Positions 19,789 to 28,942 of a stretch of DNA of 64,000 nt are shown here, piece after piece. Under the pieces are notes generated by a model. That model saw only the letters and a list, made by a program, of their open reading frames with translations. It made no database searches and was not told where the DNA came from. The position numbers and the translations under genes were made by a program. The first letter of the stretch is position 1. Each line of letters starts with the position of its first letter. This DNA comes from Flagellimonas sp. HMM57 (lineage in GTDB: Bacteria > Bacteroidota > Bacteroidia > Flavobacteriales > Flavobacteriaceae). The DNA lies in the NCBI RefSeq assembly GCF_021390175.1, contig NZ_CP090004.1:4083001-4147000 (forward strand), read 5' to 3'.

Positions 19789-21237
19789 TTAATGAAATGG
19801 CAGAACAAAATCAGAAGTTTTATTTTCAACTAAAATTTCCGTTACATCTATTGCTGTGGTTGCAACACCTGCTTCGGCGTCGTACGTTACAGCATCCAAA
19901 TCATCGGCAACGGAAGAAATGAAGGGAGGCAATAAAATAGCTGCCCCCAAATCTGTCTCAGAAATATTATCGTTAAGCAGTACTTCATTTTCATCAATGA
20001 TAAGTTTTAGACCCATATCAACAAAACGAAGTCCTTCGGCAATAAAAACTTCTTGCCGAGTCCTATACAACAACGCCAATCCTGCATCATCAGCGCTCAA
20101 ACTTGCGATATCATCTGCTGTAAGCGAAGTTCCGGAAACTGAAGGTATGGAAACATTACCGTTCTGTCTATCCAAAACCAGATTTGGCCTTCCATTTACT
20201 ACTACATTGGTATTATCTGGTCTACCACCTGGGTCCACCTCGCTTCTAGCTTCAATGGAATCATCAATACTACGAACTTCCCTAGTATCGATGAGAGCCA
20301 ATAAATCTGTTAAGTTTTGCCGAGCTTCAGCAACATTATTGTCAGATAGATTAGCTTCCGCCAAAATCAATAACGCCTCCTCTGCTTTTAAATAATGGAC
20401 CGGAGGATCTTCACCTGGGGATAGAAATGAGTATTTGGGATCAAGAAAATCCAATGTTGGTAGTGGTTGTAAGTCATCAAAAGTTGCTCTTTCGTACAAT
20501 GCGGTTTCAAATACATTACTTGGATTCGTTCCATCGGGAACATTAATTGGCGCATCTTCATCAAAATTTACAACGTTGTCAAATGCGCCATCTATTGCCA
20601 ATGCTGCATTTGCAGCAGCAACCGCTTCAGCTTTATTTCCCAAATAATAATGTATTCTGGATTTGGCCATAAAGTATCTGGTCTGACCCGGATTCAATTC
20701 AATAGCGATATCAATAGCTGTGATGGCATCCAAGTAATTTTGGCGCGCAGGTATGGCAGGTCCAAGCGGTTCTTGGGGCAAAGCTGGGAAATACATTCCA
20801 GCATACATGTAGGAAAGACCCAAATAATAGTTGTAATCTGCCTCTGTTTCGGTAGCATACTCGGAATCCCCGGGCCCAACTTCCTCCAAACCAAACAGCG
20901 CCATTTCCCGTAACCTGGCAATTTCCCTTGTTGCATCCCTCAAATCGGGATCGGCTGGCTGCAAGTCGAGGTTATCCATGAACTGGTTAAAGAATGTTTG
21001 TGTATTTACATAGTTGTCCGAGCCCAATTCGGATAACATCAATAACTCGTTATAAACAAAGGCCATATTTCGCTTTATACCATCGAGCCACACCAATGAA
21101 GAGTTGGGCTGTCCAACAACAGAATTCTCCGATAAAGTTGGATTCTCAATCTTAGTGAAGTCAACTACACTACTAAATTCATCGGTACAGTTAGCAAAAA
21201 TAAGAACCGTACCTACTATCAATGTTATTTTTTTCAT
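19789..21237 (-). CDS. SusD/RagB-like outer-membrane lipoprotein (locus 1)
   Basis: This 482-residue protein has a lipoprotein signal (VLIFANC, Cys17) and the SusD-like alpha-helical TPR layout: ADYNYYLGLSYMYAGMYF, a TPR-like YFMAKSRIHYYLGNKAEAVAAANAAL and the later EEALLILAEANL helix. SusD proteins cap the SusC pore and deliver substrate. It begins 10 bases after the SusC stop, the usual susC-susD order. The sequence is divergent from carbohydrate-type SusD, and no hydrolase gene follows before the terminator, so this is a two-gene uptake unit with unknown substrate. Confidence 0.85.
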   Translation of the reverse strand: MKKITLIVGTVLIFANCTDEFSSVVDFTKIENPTLSENSVVGQPNSSLVWLDGIKRNMAFVYNELLMLSELGSDNYVNTQTFFNQFMDNLDLQPADPDLRDATREIARLREMALFGLEEVGPGDSEYATETEADYNYYLGLSYMYAGMYFPALPQEPLGPAIPARQNYLDAITAIDIAIELNPGQTRYFMAKSRIHYYLGNKAEAVAAANAALAIDGAFDNVVNFDEDAPINVPDGTNPSNVFETALYERATFDDLQPLPTLDFLDPKYSFLSPGEDPPVHYLKAEEALLILAEANLSDNNVAEARQNLTDLLALIDTREVRSIDDSIEARSEVDPGGRPDNTNVVVNGRPNLVLDRQNGNVSIPSVSGTSLTADDIASLSADDAGLALLYRTRQEVFIAEGLRFVDMGLKLIIDENEVLLNDNISETDLGAAILLPPFISSVADDLDAVTYDAEAGVATTAIDVTEILVENKTSDFVLPFH

Positions 21238-21247
21238 ATCTAATTTT

Positions 21248-24067
21248 TTAAAACTGAAACTTTAAAGAGCTCATATAAATCCTTGGGGCGGACTCGGTTC
21301 CGTAAGCAAATCCTCCACTGGAAAAACCATTTTGAAGACCAATTCCCGAACCTGTGGCCTCTGGATCAAAATTCCCAGCGGTAAAATTGAACGGATTGGT
21401 AACCGTTACTCCAAATCTTACATTAGAGAAAGGCTTGAGTACGTCACCAAAATCATAGGATGCCCCAATGTTCCTGATTTTTAGGTAATCGTTATCAAAA
21501 ACAAAGAAGTTCACGTAATTGAATGGAGAGGTCCCACTATCTATCAATTCCTGTGGTATACCGGTATCATCAACACCTCTTATATGTCTTAACAAGAAAC
21601 TAAGATCTGTAATCTTTCCACCAAATTGATAGTCGCCTGTAATGAATACATTCAACTTGTTATTAAAGGAATAATCAAAGCTTATAGACCCAAAATTAGG
21701 AGCAAAAGTCTTTCCTAAAAATGAGTTGGTCTCAAAAGCATACGTTCCATCATCCTGCAGTACAGCTGCAGTTCCCCTAAGAAACCCAAGACTTTCACCT
21801 TCGGCTACAACAGAGCCCAGCACATTGAATCCTCCAACAACAAAAGGTGCTCCACCGCCAGTATCAACAACATTGTTCTCATTGGTATTGTAGGATAGAG
21901 ATAGATTCATTTGGTGTTTGGTCGATTGTAGAATTGCGGCCCTCATCTCAAACTCCCAACCTTTGTTCTCTACTTTACCTAGATTTTGGATTTGGTTCTG
22001 TGACCCTTGGGAAGGTGGGGCAACCGGTGTAAATAATGCATCCACGGTATTGGCCACATACCTGGTTCCACTAAAATTCAACCTATTTCTAAAGAAACCA
22101 AGTTCTAGCCCAAACTCTGTCGTCTGTACCGTTTCTGATATTAAATCCGCATTGCCTGGATTTGCAAAAGAAATTGCCGGGGTACCCAAAAACGAACTCA
22201 ATTCAAAAGTCCTATCTTGCTCAAAAGGTTGGGCAAAGTTTGTGGATTCACCATAATTGGCCCTTAGCTTAATATTGGAAATCCAATCGCTGATATTGCT
22301 TTCCCGATAGAAATCATGATCAGAGAAATTATAGGTAAACCCAACTTTTGGTAATAAAAGCGGTTTGGTGTTGCTACCGGAAGCGGTGCTCCTGTCCAAG
22401 CGTCCACCAAATTCCAAGTACGCTACATCGTATATCCCTACATTTTCCAAGAAATAAAGGCCATAGTTGGCATTCTCTAATACAAAATCCAAACTAGCTT
22501 GTGTTGGAAAGAAGTCTATTTTTCTGGTACCGTCAACACCACCTTCTCCGTCCAGACGGTTTTGCCTATCGGAAGTTCTGAAAAACTGTCCACCAAAGAC
22601 GGTAACAAAAGAAAAATTCTCGGTATTAGCCCTGTGCGTAAAATTCATGTCCCCAGTAACCACAAAATTATCACGTAACGCACGAGTGAACTCAGCCTGA
22701 TCAGTAGTCCCTGGGTTCACATCACCAAGTTCAACCAAAAACTCATTACTGTTCAAACCCTCTTGTACGGTAGTTCTAAAATCAATACCTACAGTTGCAT
22801 TAGCCTGTAGTGAGTTTGTTATGTCATACGTAAACTTGTTCGATGCTGTAAAACGACTGGTTCTGGCAGTTATATCGACCAGTTCCCCTAATCTACGAGC
22901 ATTGTCCCTTAGAGGTATCCATTCTTCTTCGGGGAGTTCATCCAAATCGAGCCCCCTACTTGCACCTTCAAAATTAGAAAACCGTGAAAAGCTTGTATTT
23001 GCATTGTAATCCAGATTAGAATCAAAACTTACGTAAGAAAAAGATCCCTGATATTTTAATCTGTCCGTTACCTTGGCACTCAATCCAAAGGTAAAGCTCC
23101 TTCTGACTTGTTCGTTCAAGTCATTGAATCCGTCATCTTTATACAAACTCCCACCAAAGTTATAGGTAAAATTCTCGGAACCACCGCTAAAGCCCACTCT
23201 ATACTCCTGAGAAAAGCCTGGTTGAAAAATGGCTTCTGCGGTCCGCTTATACTTTAAAAAATCTTCTGTGCCCTTGATAACACCAAGCCTACTTTCAAAA
23301 AAGGCGGTTCCTTTTCCAGATTTTCCCTTTTTTGTGATAATCTGAATGATACCATTTGCTGCATCAGCACCATATAATGTGGTAGCCGCACCACCTTTAA
23401 TGTACTCGATCCGTTCAATGGACTCAACAGGTATATCTGCTAAGGCAGAAACGTTCGCACCACCTGTGTCAAGGCCTAATTGTGCATTGGAGTTCAAATT
23501 ATCGACCCTGACACCGTCCACGATGATCACCGGTGTAGAGGAAGACGCGGCCGAAATTGGTCCTCTTGTCCTAATAATAGATGCTGTTCCCGGCTGTCCA
23601 GAGCTCAATCTAATCTGTGCACTGGGCGCTGTAGCCTGAAGCAATTGGTCTATTTGGTTTGCAGGGAGTTGATCTATCTTATCTTCGGTAAGGACATCGA
23701 CCGTAGTAGATAGCTTTCTTCTCTGGATTCCCGCACCTTGACCTGTAACGATAACTTCTTCCAAAGCCTGCGCATCCTCTTCCATTTGCACATTGATAAC
23801 GCTAGAACCAGTTACTGTTCTAACGACTGTTTTTTGACCGATGTAACTAAAACGTAATACTTGACCCGTCTCAACAGAAATCATATAGTTTCCATCAAAA
23901 TCGGTTTGGGTACCATTGGTAGTACCATCTACAACCACTGAGACCCCAGGAAGCGGCAAACCACTTTGATCTGTCACCGTGCCGGAGCGTACATCTCCTT
24001 GCGCATTTATTGTCGTAAAGGAGAACAACAATAAGAAAATTGTAAATAAAAAAATTTTACTTCTCAT
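21248..24067 (-). CDS. SusC/RagA family TonB-dependent outer-membrane transporter (locus 1)
   Basis: A 939-residue outer-membrane receptor. Residues 1-22 are a signal peptide ending NAQG; a carboxypeptidase-regulatory-like (DUF4480-type) domain follows (GTVTDQSGLPLPGVSVVVDG), then the SusC plug with LEEVIVTGQG, the TonB-box-like region, PVIIVDGVRVD and YGADAANGIIQIITKKG, and the beta barrel to the aromatic C-terminal end MSSLKFQF. It works with the SusD protein next to it in TonB-driven uptake. There is no STN domain and no sigma/FecR pair beside it; an AraC-like gene lies 411 bases upstream. Confidence 0.95.
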   Translation of the reverse strand: MRSKIFLFTIFLLLFSFTTINAQGDVRSGTVTDQSGLPLPGVSVVVDGTTNGTQTDFDGNYMISVETGQVLRFSYIGQKTVVRTVTGSSVINVQMEEDAQALEEVIVTGQGAGIQRRKLSTTVDVLTEDKIDQLPANQIDQLLQATAPSAQIRLSSGQPGTASIIRTRGPISAASSSTPVIIVDGVRVDNLNSNAQLGLDTGGANVSALADIPVESIERIEYIKGGAATTLYGADAANGIIQIITKKGKSGKGTAFFESRLGVIKGTEDFLKYKRTAEAIFQPGFSQEYRVGFSGGSENFTYNFGGSLYKDDGFNDLNEQVRRSFTFGLSAKVTDRLKYQGSFSYVSFDSNLDYNANTSFSRFSNFEGASRGLDLDELPEEEWIPLRDNARRLGELVDITARTSRFTASNKFTYDITNSLQANATVGIDFRTTVQEGLNSNEFLVELGDVNPGTTDQAEFTRALRDNFVVTGDMNFTHRANTENFSFVTVFGGQFFRTSDRQNRLDGEGGVDGTRKIDFFPTQASLDFVLENANYGLYFLENVGIYDVAYLEFGGRLDRSTASGSNTKPLLLPKVGFTYNFSDHDFYRESNISDWISNIKLRANYGESTNFAQPFEQDRTFELSSFLGTPAISFANPGNADLISETVQTTEFGLELGFFRNRLNFSGTRYVANTVDALFTPVAPPSQGSQNQIQNLGKVENKGWEFEMRAAILQSTKHQMNLSLSYNTNENNVVDTGGGAPFVVGGFNVLGSVVAEGESLGFLRGTAAVLQDDGTYAFETNSFLGKTFAPNFGSISFDYSFNNKLNVFITGDYQFGGKITDLSFLLRHIRGVDDTGIPQELIDSGTSPFNYVNFFVFDNDYLKIRNIGASYDFGDVLKPFSNVRFGVTVTNPFNFTAGNFDPEATGSGIGLQNGFSSGGFAYGTESAPRIYMSSLKFQF

Positions 24068-24477
24068 ACATTAAAATTGAGTGTTAGTTATTAAATAAGT
24101 TAGTTGTTTGAATTTGTAGAGTGGCAGCTGTCAATTGGTGACTAATTCAAAAAATACCTTCTAAAAATGAGAACAAAATGTAATTCCCTAAATTTTTTCA
24201 GTACCGACATCGTACCACTCTACGTTTCAAATTTGCAGCAACAAAAAAAGGGAAAGAAATAGGTCTGGAAGTTTATAATTATAGGTGTTTTACACTATCC
24301 CGATAATTATTTACCTATTATTTCAATTAATCAAACAGTTTAAAACCGAACATCTCAAATTTGGAAAAGGTATTTGAAACTAACCTTACAAAAAGAGATA
24401 CACTCTAAATCTTAAGGATAAATGATAAGAGAAATAAATGATAATATATATCAAAAAACTATCAGAAAATAGTTTAT
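24068..24477. other. Upstream region of SusC locus 1 with a spaced inverted repeat
   Basis: This 410-base gap precedes susC and follows (in leftward sense) the AraC-like gene. It holds GTAGAGTGG at 24116-24124 and its exact inverse CCACTCTAC at 24215-24223, with similar flanks (TTTGAA outside both arms). A near-consensus -7 (TACATTTT on the minus strand, about 24173-24182) lies between the arms. The arrangement could be an operator or looping site; nothing else was recognised. Confidence 0.4.
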
Positions 24478-25044
24478 TCAATTACTGGGAAAGAGGTGTA
24501 CTTTATTTTTGTTGTTGGACGCTTCAATAAATTCTGTAGGGGTCATATTGACATAATTTTTGAAGGCCTTATTGAAAGTGGCTTTATTATTAAATCCGAC
24601 CTCGAACAAAACTTCTCCAATACTGGGGTTTTCATTTATCCTGAAAAGTCTTATTGCTTCCGCCACTCTATACGTATTAACAAAAGTGTTAAAATCTTGA
24701 CCAAACCTTTGATTTATTATTTGTGATGTTTGATGTACTGAAATTCCTAATTTCAAGGCTACATCATTCAACCTCAAGTTTGGGTTTTGATACAGCTTGT
24801 TTTTCTTCATAAGCTCAACAAGCTTAACTTTAAAATCATTCGCCAAATCTGTGGTCAAACCACTATTCTTATATTTAGTCTTTGATAAGGGTTTGGTAAC
24901 ATTGGTATTCTTTGATAAAGGGTTCTTTTCTTTTTTCTTGATAAAAAAGTTACCTCTAATGAGAATTAGAATCAAAATAATTTGAGTTAAACATAACTGT
25001 ACTATAGATATTACTATTAAAGTATCCGTATTCCACCATTCCAT
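24478..25044 (-). CDS. AraC-type regulator with a single membrane anchor
   Basis: The 188-residue product has one N-terminal hydrophobic helix (IVQLCLTQIILILILI, residues 13-28), a Lys-rich linker, and an AraC/XylS double helix-turn-helix from about residue 75 to 180 with LRLNDVALKLGISVHQTSQIIN, the first recognition region, and IGEVLFEVGFNNKATFNKAFK, the conserved second. Full-length flavobacterial relatives usually carry several membrane segments before the HTH; here most of that sensor is missing. It lies upstream of susC/susD locus 1 in the same direction and may control it. Confidence 0.8.
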   Translation of the reverse strand: MEWWNTDTLIVISIVQLCLTQIILILILIRGNFFIKKKEKNPLSKNTNVTKPLSKTKYKNSGLTTDLANDFKVKLVELMKKNKLYQNPNLRLNDVALKLGISVHQTSQIINQRFGQDFNTFVNTYRVAEAIRLFRINENPSIGEVLFEVGFNNKATFNKAFKNYVNMTPTEFIEASNNKNKVHLFPSN

Positions 25045-25509
25045 TCTTGCCTTCTTTTTCCAAATAATGCTTGAGTTCCATGAACATATTGAAAAGTTGT
25101 ATAGCTATTTTTGATACTTCTACTTAACGACATATTTATTTCCAAGTCAATAAGAATTCAAAAAACATGCTTCTGTAAAAATGTAAGTTGGTTTGAGCAT
25201 AACCCTACTTTTATGTTTCCAAAACCTCCTAATAGGTATTTAGGAATAGGATATTGTACTTTTTATCTGATTGTTGTTTGAAACTGTTCGCATAAAATTG
25301 ATGTAATGTCATTCAAATCTATTAGATAACTTCATCACTTATTTGTCAAAAAATCATTTTTAAAGTTCATTCAATCAATTTAACATAGTTTTCATAATCA
25401 TTAATCAGTACTTCACATATCCTTGTCTAACTGCAAAAAATTATTTACTTCAGTGAGGAAAGCTTTTTATATTGATTTTTGAGAACTCTTTTTGTAAGAC
25501 TTAAAACAA
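25045..25509. other. Intergenic stretch upstream of the AraC-like gene
   Basis: About 465 bases of AT-rich sequence without a supported gene. One exact TAGATTTG (-7 type) is on the minus strand at 25314-25321, 270 bases before the AraC-like start; its spacing to a TTG at 25347-25349 is 25 bases, somewhat too long. A short open frame on the plus strand (25479-25685) runs through the tRNA and is not a gene. Confidence 0.35.
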
Positions 25510-25539
25510 AAAAGGCTCCCGTAAAGATGGGAGCCTTTT
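25510..25539 (-). terminator. Terminator of tRNA-Arg
   Basis: AAAAGGCTCCC and GGGAGCCTTTT form an 11-base perfect stem with an 8-base loop. On the minus strand it is followed by T6 and lies 6 bases after the tRNA 3' end. Confidence 0.9.
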
Positions 25540-25545
25540 ATACCG

Positions 25546-25619
25546 TGATCGCGATAGGATTCGAACCTATGACCGTCTGCTTAGAAGGCAGATGCTCTAT
25601 CCAGCTGAGCTACGCGACC
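25546..25619 (-). tRNA. tRNA-Arg (anticodon UCU)
   Basis: The minus strand folds into a complete 74-base cloverleaf: acceptor GGTCGCG/CGCGATC with one G-U pair, D arm GCTC-AGCTGGATA-GAGC, anticodon stem TCTGC/GCAGA with loop CTTCTAA (anticodon TCT, reads AGA and AGG), variable loop CGGTC, and T arm ATAGG-TTCGAAT-CCTAT. The discriminator base is A, and CCA is not encoded. It has its own promoter and terminator. Confidence 0.97.
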
Positions 25620-25632
25620 TATTTTGCGGGTG

Positions 25633-25664
25633 CAAATATACAATTAACATTAAATAATGTCCAA
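25633..25664 (-). promoter_or_regulatory. Promoter of tRNA-Arg
   Basis: The minus strand has TTG at 25664-25662 and, 21 bases later, TATATTTG at 25640-25633. This fits the Bacteroidota -33/-7 consensus including spacing, and it lies 14 bases before the mature tRNA 5' end. Confidence 0.65.
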
Positions 25665-25813
25665 TTAAATAAACCCAAATACTAGTATTTATCAAAAAAA
25701 TAGTATTTCCCAAGTCGGCCAGAACATTTATAAACGTTTTATTGGTAGTTTAATGATATGTTTTTTTGATCAACCGTTTATAAACAATGTACTGGGGTTT
25801 GGAGTAACTAATG

Positions 25814-26806
25814 TTAATTTTTCTCCAAATAGTAAGAAGGTGGATTACCATATGCTTTTTTAAAAACTTTGCTAAATACACTAAGGTCGCTAAATCCAAA
25901 AAAGTCAGATATCTCGGTAACCGATAAATCTTTCTTGTGAAGTGCTTCTTTAGCTTTAGAAATTTTTAACCTATTGATGTATTGATGCGGTGTCTTTCCA
26001 AATGCTGTTTTGAAAGAGTCATAGAGATGGAATTTGGACAAGCTAGAGATATATGATAATTGATCTATTGATATATGTTTTTGAATATTGTCATGAATAA
26101 ACTCATAAGCGATCAATAACCTTTTTAATGTTTCTTTCTTTGTTGATGCTTTTTTGACCTTAATGTTATTCACTATTTTATTTCCCAACAACTGCTCTTT
26201 ATATATTGATTTCAACACCTCTATGGTAAGTTCTTCAGGGCATAAAAATTCAAATTCATAATCATTGCTCAAATCGTATATATGTTTGAGCAGCTTACCC
26301 GAGGAATAGTAATCCGAAAACAAAGGTTTTTCCAAAAAGAAGTTCATATCCTTTATTGAATCAAATGGGTTATCCAATATTGATTCATTCTTTGTCTTTA
26401 AATAATACGAGAAACTTGAACTAAAATCTTTAGTAATACCAAAACTCAAAACGTCCATATAGCTGTTCTCTTCATTAAAAAACTCCCAACCTTCGTTTGG
26501 ATTTAAAACAAAAAAACTATCCTTTTCAACATTTAAACGTTGCCCATTCCTTTGGAAAACCCCACTTCCCTCTTTAAAAAGCGCAACTATGGTGGCGTTC
26601 TCAACAAACTCATGATGTTCAAAACAAGCTTTAAAACGCATCAAGAAGTTTTCATGCTTAGAATAGTGAGGAGGAAGTTCAAACTCTTTTTGTTGATAGT
26701 GATTGTAAAATTTGTCGTCATAATTTATTGACATAATCGAGTTCGGCTTAGTTTTTTTTAAGGATTCAATAAAAGGCAAGTGGTTGCGTCCAATTTTTTG
26801 ATTCAT
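25814..26806 (-). CDS. AraC family transcriptional regulator with N-terminal cupin-like domain
   Basis: This 330-residue protein has an N-terminal ligand-binding part (residues about 40-150) in which VFQRNGQRLNVEKDSFFVLN matches the AraC-binding cupin pattern. A C-terminal AraC/XylS double HTH follows at about 225-325: ISIDQLSYISSLSKFHLYDSFK and the signature VTEISDFFGFSDLSVFSKVFKK. It is a stand-alone regulator, divergent from the galactose mutarotase gene and not adjacent to a transporter, so its effector and target are unknown. Translation could also begin at Met25 (26734). Confidence 0.88.
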   Translation of the reverse strand: MNQKIGRNHLPFIESLKKTKPNSIMSINYDDKFYNHYQQKEFELPPHYSKHENFLMRFKACFEHHEFVENATIVALFKEGSGVFQRNGQRLNVEKDSFFVLNPNEGWEFFNEENSYMDVLSFGITKDFSSSFSYYLKTKNESILDNPFDSIKDMNFFLEKPLFSDYYSSGKLLKHIYDLSNDYEFEFLCPEELTIEVLKSIYKEQLLGNKIVNNIKVKKASTKKETLKRLLIAYEFIHDNIQKHISIDQLSYISSLSKFHLYDSFKTAFGKTPHQYINRLKISKAKEALHKKDLSVTEISDFFGFSDLSVFSKVFKKAYGNPPSYYLEKN

Positions 26807-27143
26807 TGAACATACAAACTAAATTTTTTGTTCATTCGTATTCAAAATCATAAAAAGTATAGGTAAATATCCATTATAACAATTATGATATTTTAGTTTT
26901 TAAACTTTACATGAACTTATCTTTGCATCAATCATATCATATTATGCCACACCTTTAACATCATTACATAAAACATAGGGGTATTTTTGTCATGTAAACC
27001 CAGAAACAGCACAAGGTTTACTATGTTTAAAAAAATCGATACTAGATTGTGTTTAAGCGATACTGCCAGTAAAGCATAAAACACTTCAGACTCAAGACTT
27101 ATACGATAGGCTGCACAACAATAATGAGAAATAAAGAAATCAT
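26807..27143. other. Divergent intergenic region before galM
   Basis: A 337-base gap between the AraC gene (leftward) and galM (rightward). It holds one good plus-strand -7 box at 26918-26925. A 91-codon minus-strand frame here overlaps galM and shows no gene-like features. Confidence 0.4.
26918..26925 (+). promoter_or_regulatory. Possible -7 box upstream of galM
   Basis: TATCTTTG followed by CA is an exact TAnnTTTG match on the plus strand. It would give a leader of about 210 bases before galM, which is long; no -33 TTG is clear. Confidence 0.35.
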
Positions 27144-28118
27144 ATGGAACTAGTGAAATTAACAAATTCCCAAGGCATGGAGTTGCAGGTGTGCGACTAT
27201 GGAGCAACCTTGGTTTCGCTTAAAGTTCCAAATAAAGATAATGGATTGACCAATGTTGTGGTCGGATTGGATAATCATGAACATTACGCCTCGCAAGAAT
27301 ACCAAAACCATCAGCTTTACTTAGGCACTACCATTGGTAGGTATGCCGGTAGAATTTCAAATGGGAGCTTTAATTTAGAGGGGGATGAATTTGCCTTGCA
27401 CCATACCGATGGGGTCCACTTGCATGGAGGAAAATGTGGATTCGATAAAAAATATTGGACCGTAAAAAAAATAGGAACCCATAGAAATCCTTATGTTGTG
27501 CTTTCTTATGAGAGCAAGCACTTAGAAGAAAACTATCCTGGAAATCTAAAGGTCGAGGTTACATACCAACTATTGGAATCAAATGCCGTTAAAATTAGCT
27601 ATACCGCAACAACAGATAAAACAACAGTGGTCAATTTGACTAACCACTCTTACTTTAACCTTAGTGGAAATGATACAATTCTAGGTCAATATTTAAAAGT
27701 CAACAGCGACCATTATATAGATGTAGACGAAAAAACAATTCCTACAGGCAAAATCAACCCATCAAAAGATACGAGATTCGATTATAACGATTTATCAGAA
27801 ATGGAAAATTCTGGTTTTGCTGGTCTTGATGATACTTTTATTCTGAACAAATCACTAAAGGCAGCATCCCTTTGGTCTAAAAAGAGCGGTCTTTACATGA
27901 AAGTCTTTACCAACCAGCCCGCCATTGTCATCTACACCCCAGAACAACTTCCTGAGTTAAGCTATTATGAACACGCAGAATTTGAAAGATTCCCTGCCAT
28001 ATGTTTTGAAGCCCAGAATTATCCAGATGCACCAAATAACGAGACATTTCCATCTAGTAAACTTTTGCCAGGTTCAACTTACCTAAACGAAACGGTATTT
28101 GATTTTACCTTGAAATAA
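27144..28118 (+). CDS. galM: Galactose mutarotase (aldose 1-epimerase)
   Basis: GalM interconverts alpha and beta anomers of galactose and other aldoses in the cytosol. The 324-residue protein has the normal length and the active-site marks: NHQLYLGTTIGRYAGRIS, HHTDGVHLHGGKCGFDKKYW with the conserved substrate-binding His, VVNLTNHSYFNLSG with the catalytic acid His, and the base Glu in ICFEAQNYPDAPN. There is no signal peptide. It stands alone; no galK or galT is next to it. Confidence 0.95.
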   Translation: MELVKLTNSQGMELQVCDYGATLVSLKVPNKDNGLTNVVVGLDNHEHYASQEYQNHQLYLGTTIGRYAGRISNGSFNLEGDEFALHHTDGVHLHGGKCGFDKKYWTVKKIGTHRNPYVVLSYESKHLEENYPGNLKVEVTYQLLESNAVKISYTATTDKTTVVNLTNHSYFNLSGNDTILGQYLKVNSDHYIDVDEKTIPTGKINPSKDTRFDYNDLSEMENSGFAGLDDTFILNKSLKAASLWSKKSGLYMKVFTNQPAIVIYTPEQLPELSYYEHAEFERFPAICFEAQNYPDAPNNETFPSSKLLPGSTYLNETVFDFTLK

Positions 28119-28225
28119 GTAGTTTAAAGTAACTTATGATTTATAAAAAATCCTATGACAAATGATGCCTTCTGGCCAAAGCATTGGAGCAATTTGATTT
28201 TTTTGTATTGAAAAAGTTTAGTCTC

Positions 28226-28663
28226 TTAACAAGAGTTCAGTTCCTTCACCATATAAATAGAAGTGGAAGGACATATCTCTGAGAATTCTTTGGAGTCGGC
28301 AACTGCTTTTGGTGCCTTTATTCGTTCCGAAATATGAAACCCATGCTTTAAAAAATATTCATGAGCAGTAGTTGTCAGTAAATGTAGTTTTTGGATTCCA
28401 TCATTTTTACTTTTGTCAAGTAGTTTGGTGATAAGTTTAGCACCTACTCCCCTGTTCTTAAAAGTATCTACTACAGCGAATGAGCGCAAAATCCCATCCT
28501 CGCCATACTTTTCAATTCCAATGCATCCAACGAGTTCATTATCTGATTTTGAAGTAATAAACTCTACTTTAGAAGAGCGAATGTCTTCATAAGGGAGGTT
28601 GTTTTCTTTCAATAAATTTCTAACTTTTTCAAAGTCATAATTCTCTATTTCTTTAGCTTTCAT
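28226..28663 (-). CDS. GNAT N-acetyltransferase, ArsN2-like
   Basis: The 145-residue protein has the GNAT acetyl-CoA loop (FKNRGVGAKLITKLL, RGxGxG-type) after the LRSFAVVD strand. It also carries marks typical of the ArsN2 subgroup: LPYEDI near the N terminus, VGCIGIEKYGEDGILRS, KLHLLTTTAHEYFLKHGF and the C-terminal R(x)2AP, SKEFSEICPSTSIYM. ArsN-type enzymes acetylate and detoxify arsenic-containing amino acid analogues, but substrate cannot be fixed here. No arsenic genes lie nearby. Confidence 0.8.
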   Translation of the reverse strand: MKAKEIENYDFEKVRNLLKENNLPYEDIRSSKVEFITSKSDNELVGCIGIEKYGEDGILRSFAVVDTFKNRGVGAKLITKLLDKSKNDGIQKLHLLTTTAHEYFLKHGFHISERIKAPKAVADSKEFSEICPSTSIYMVKELNSC

Positions 28664-28808
28664 TTACTGTCATTTAATATCAATCTTATGTATTTAATTA
28701 AGATTTACAATATTAAATTTAAGATTAAACCACCACTAGGCCAATACTGGGAACAATCTGGTCTTTGTCACTTTCTATTTCCACCAAGAACAATAACGGT
28801 ATAAAACA

Positions 28809-28845
28809 AAAATCACCTGTTCTTTTGAAAAAACCAGATGATTTT
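28809..28845 (-). terminator. Terminator after aspA
   Basis: AAAATCATCTG and CAGGTGATTTT (minus-strand reading) form an 11-base stem with one G-U pair, followed by TTTGTTTT. It lies about 100 bases after the aspA stop and before the acetyltransferase gene. Confidence 0.7.
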
Positions 28846-28942
28846 CATTACCCAATTTATCGAAATGAAAAAAGAGGGTTGAATTTATTTGGTGAATAAC
28901 GACTAGCCGAGACTTTATCTCTCTTATCAAATGATAACTTCT

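Noticed and set aside
25479-25685. 68-codon plus-strand frame
   Set aside because: It covers the terminator and tRNA-Arg on the other strand, so it is not a gene.
26932-27207. 91-codon minus-strand frame upstream of galM
   Set aside because: It overlaps the galM start, has odd composition and no promoter or family features.
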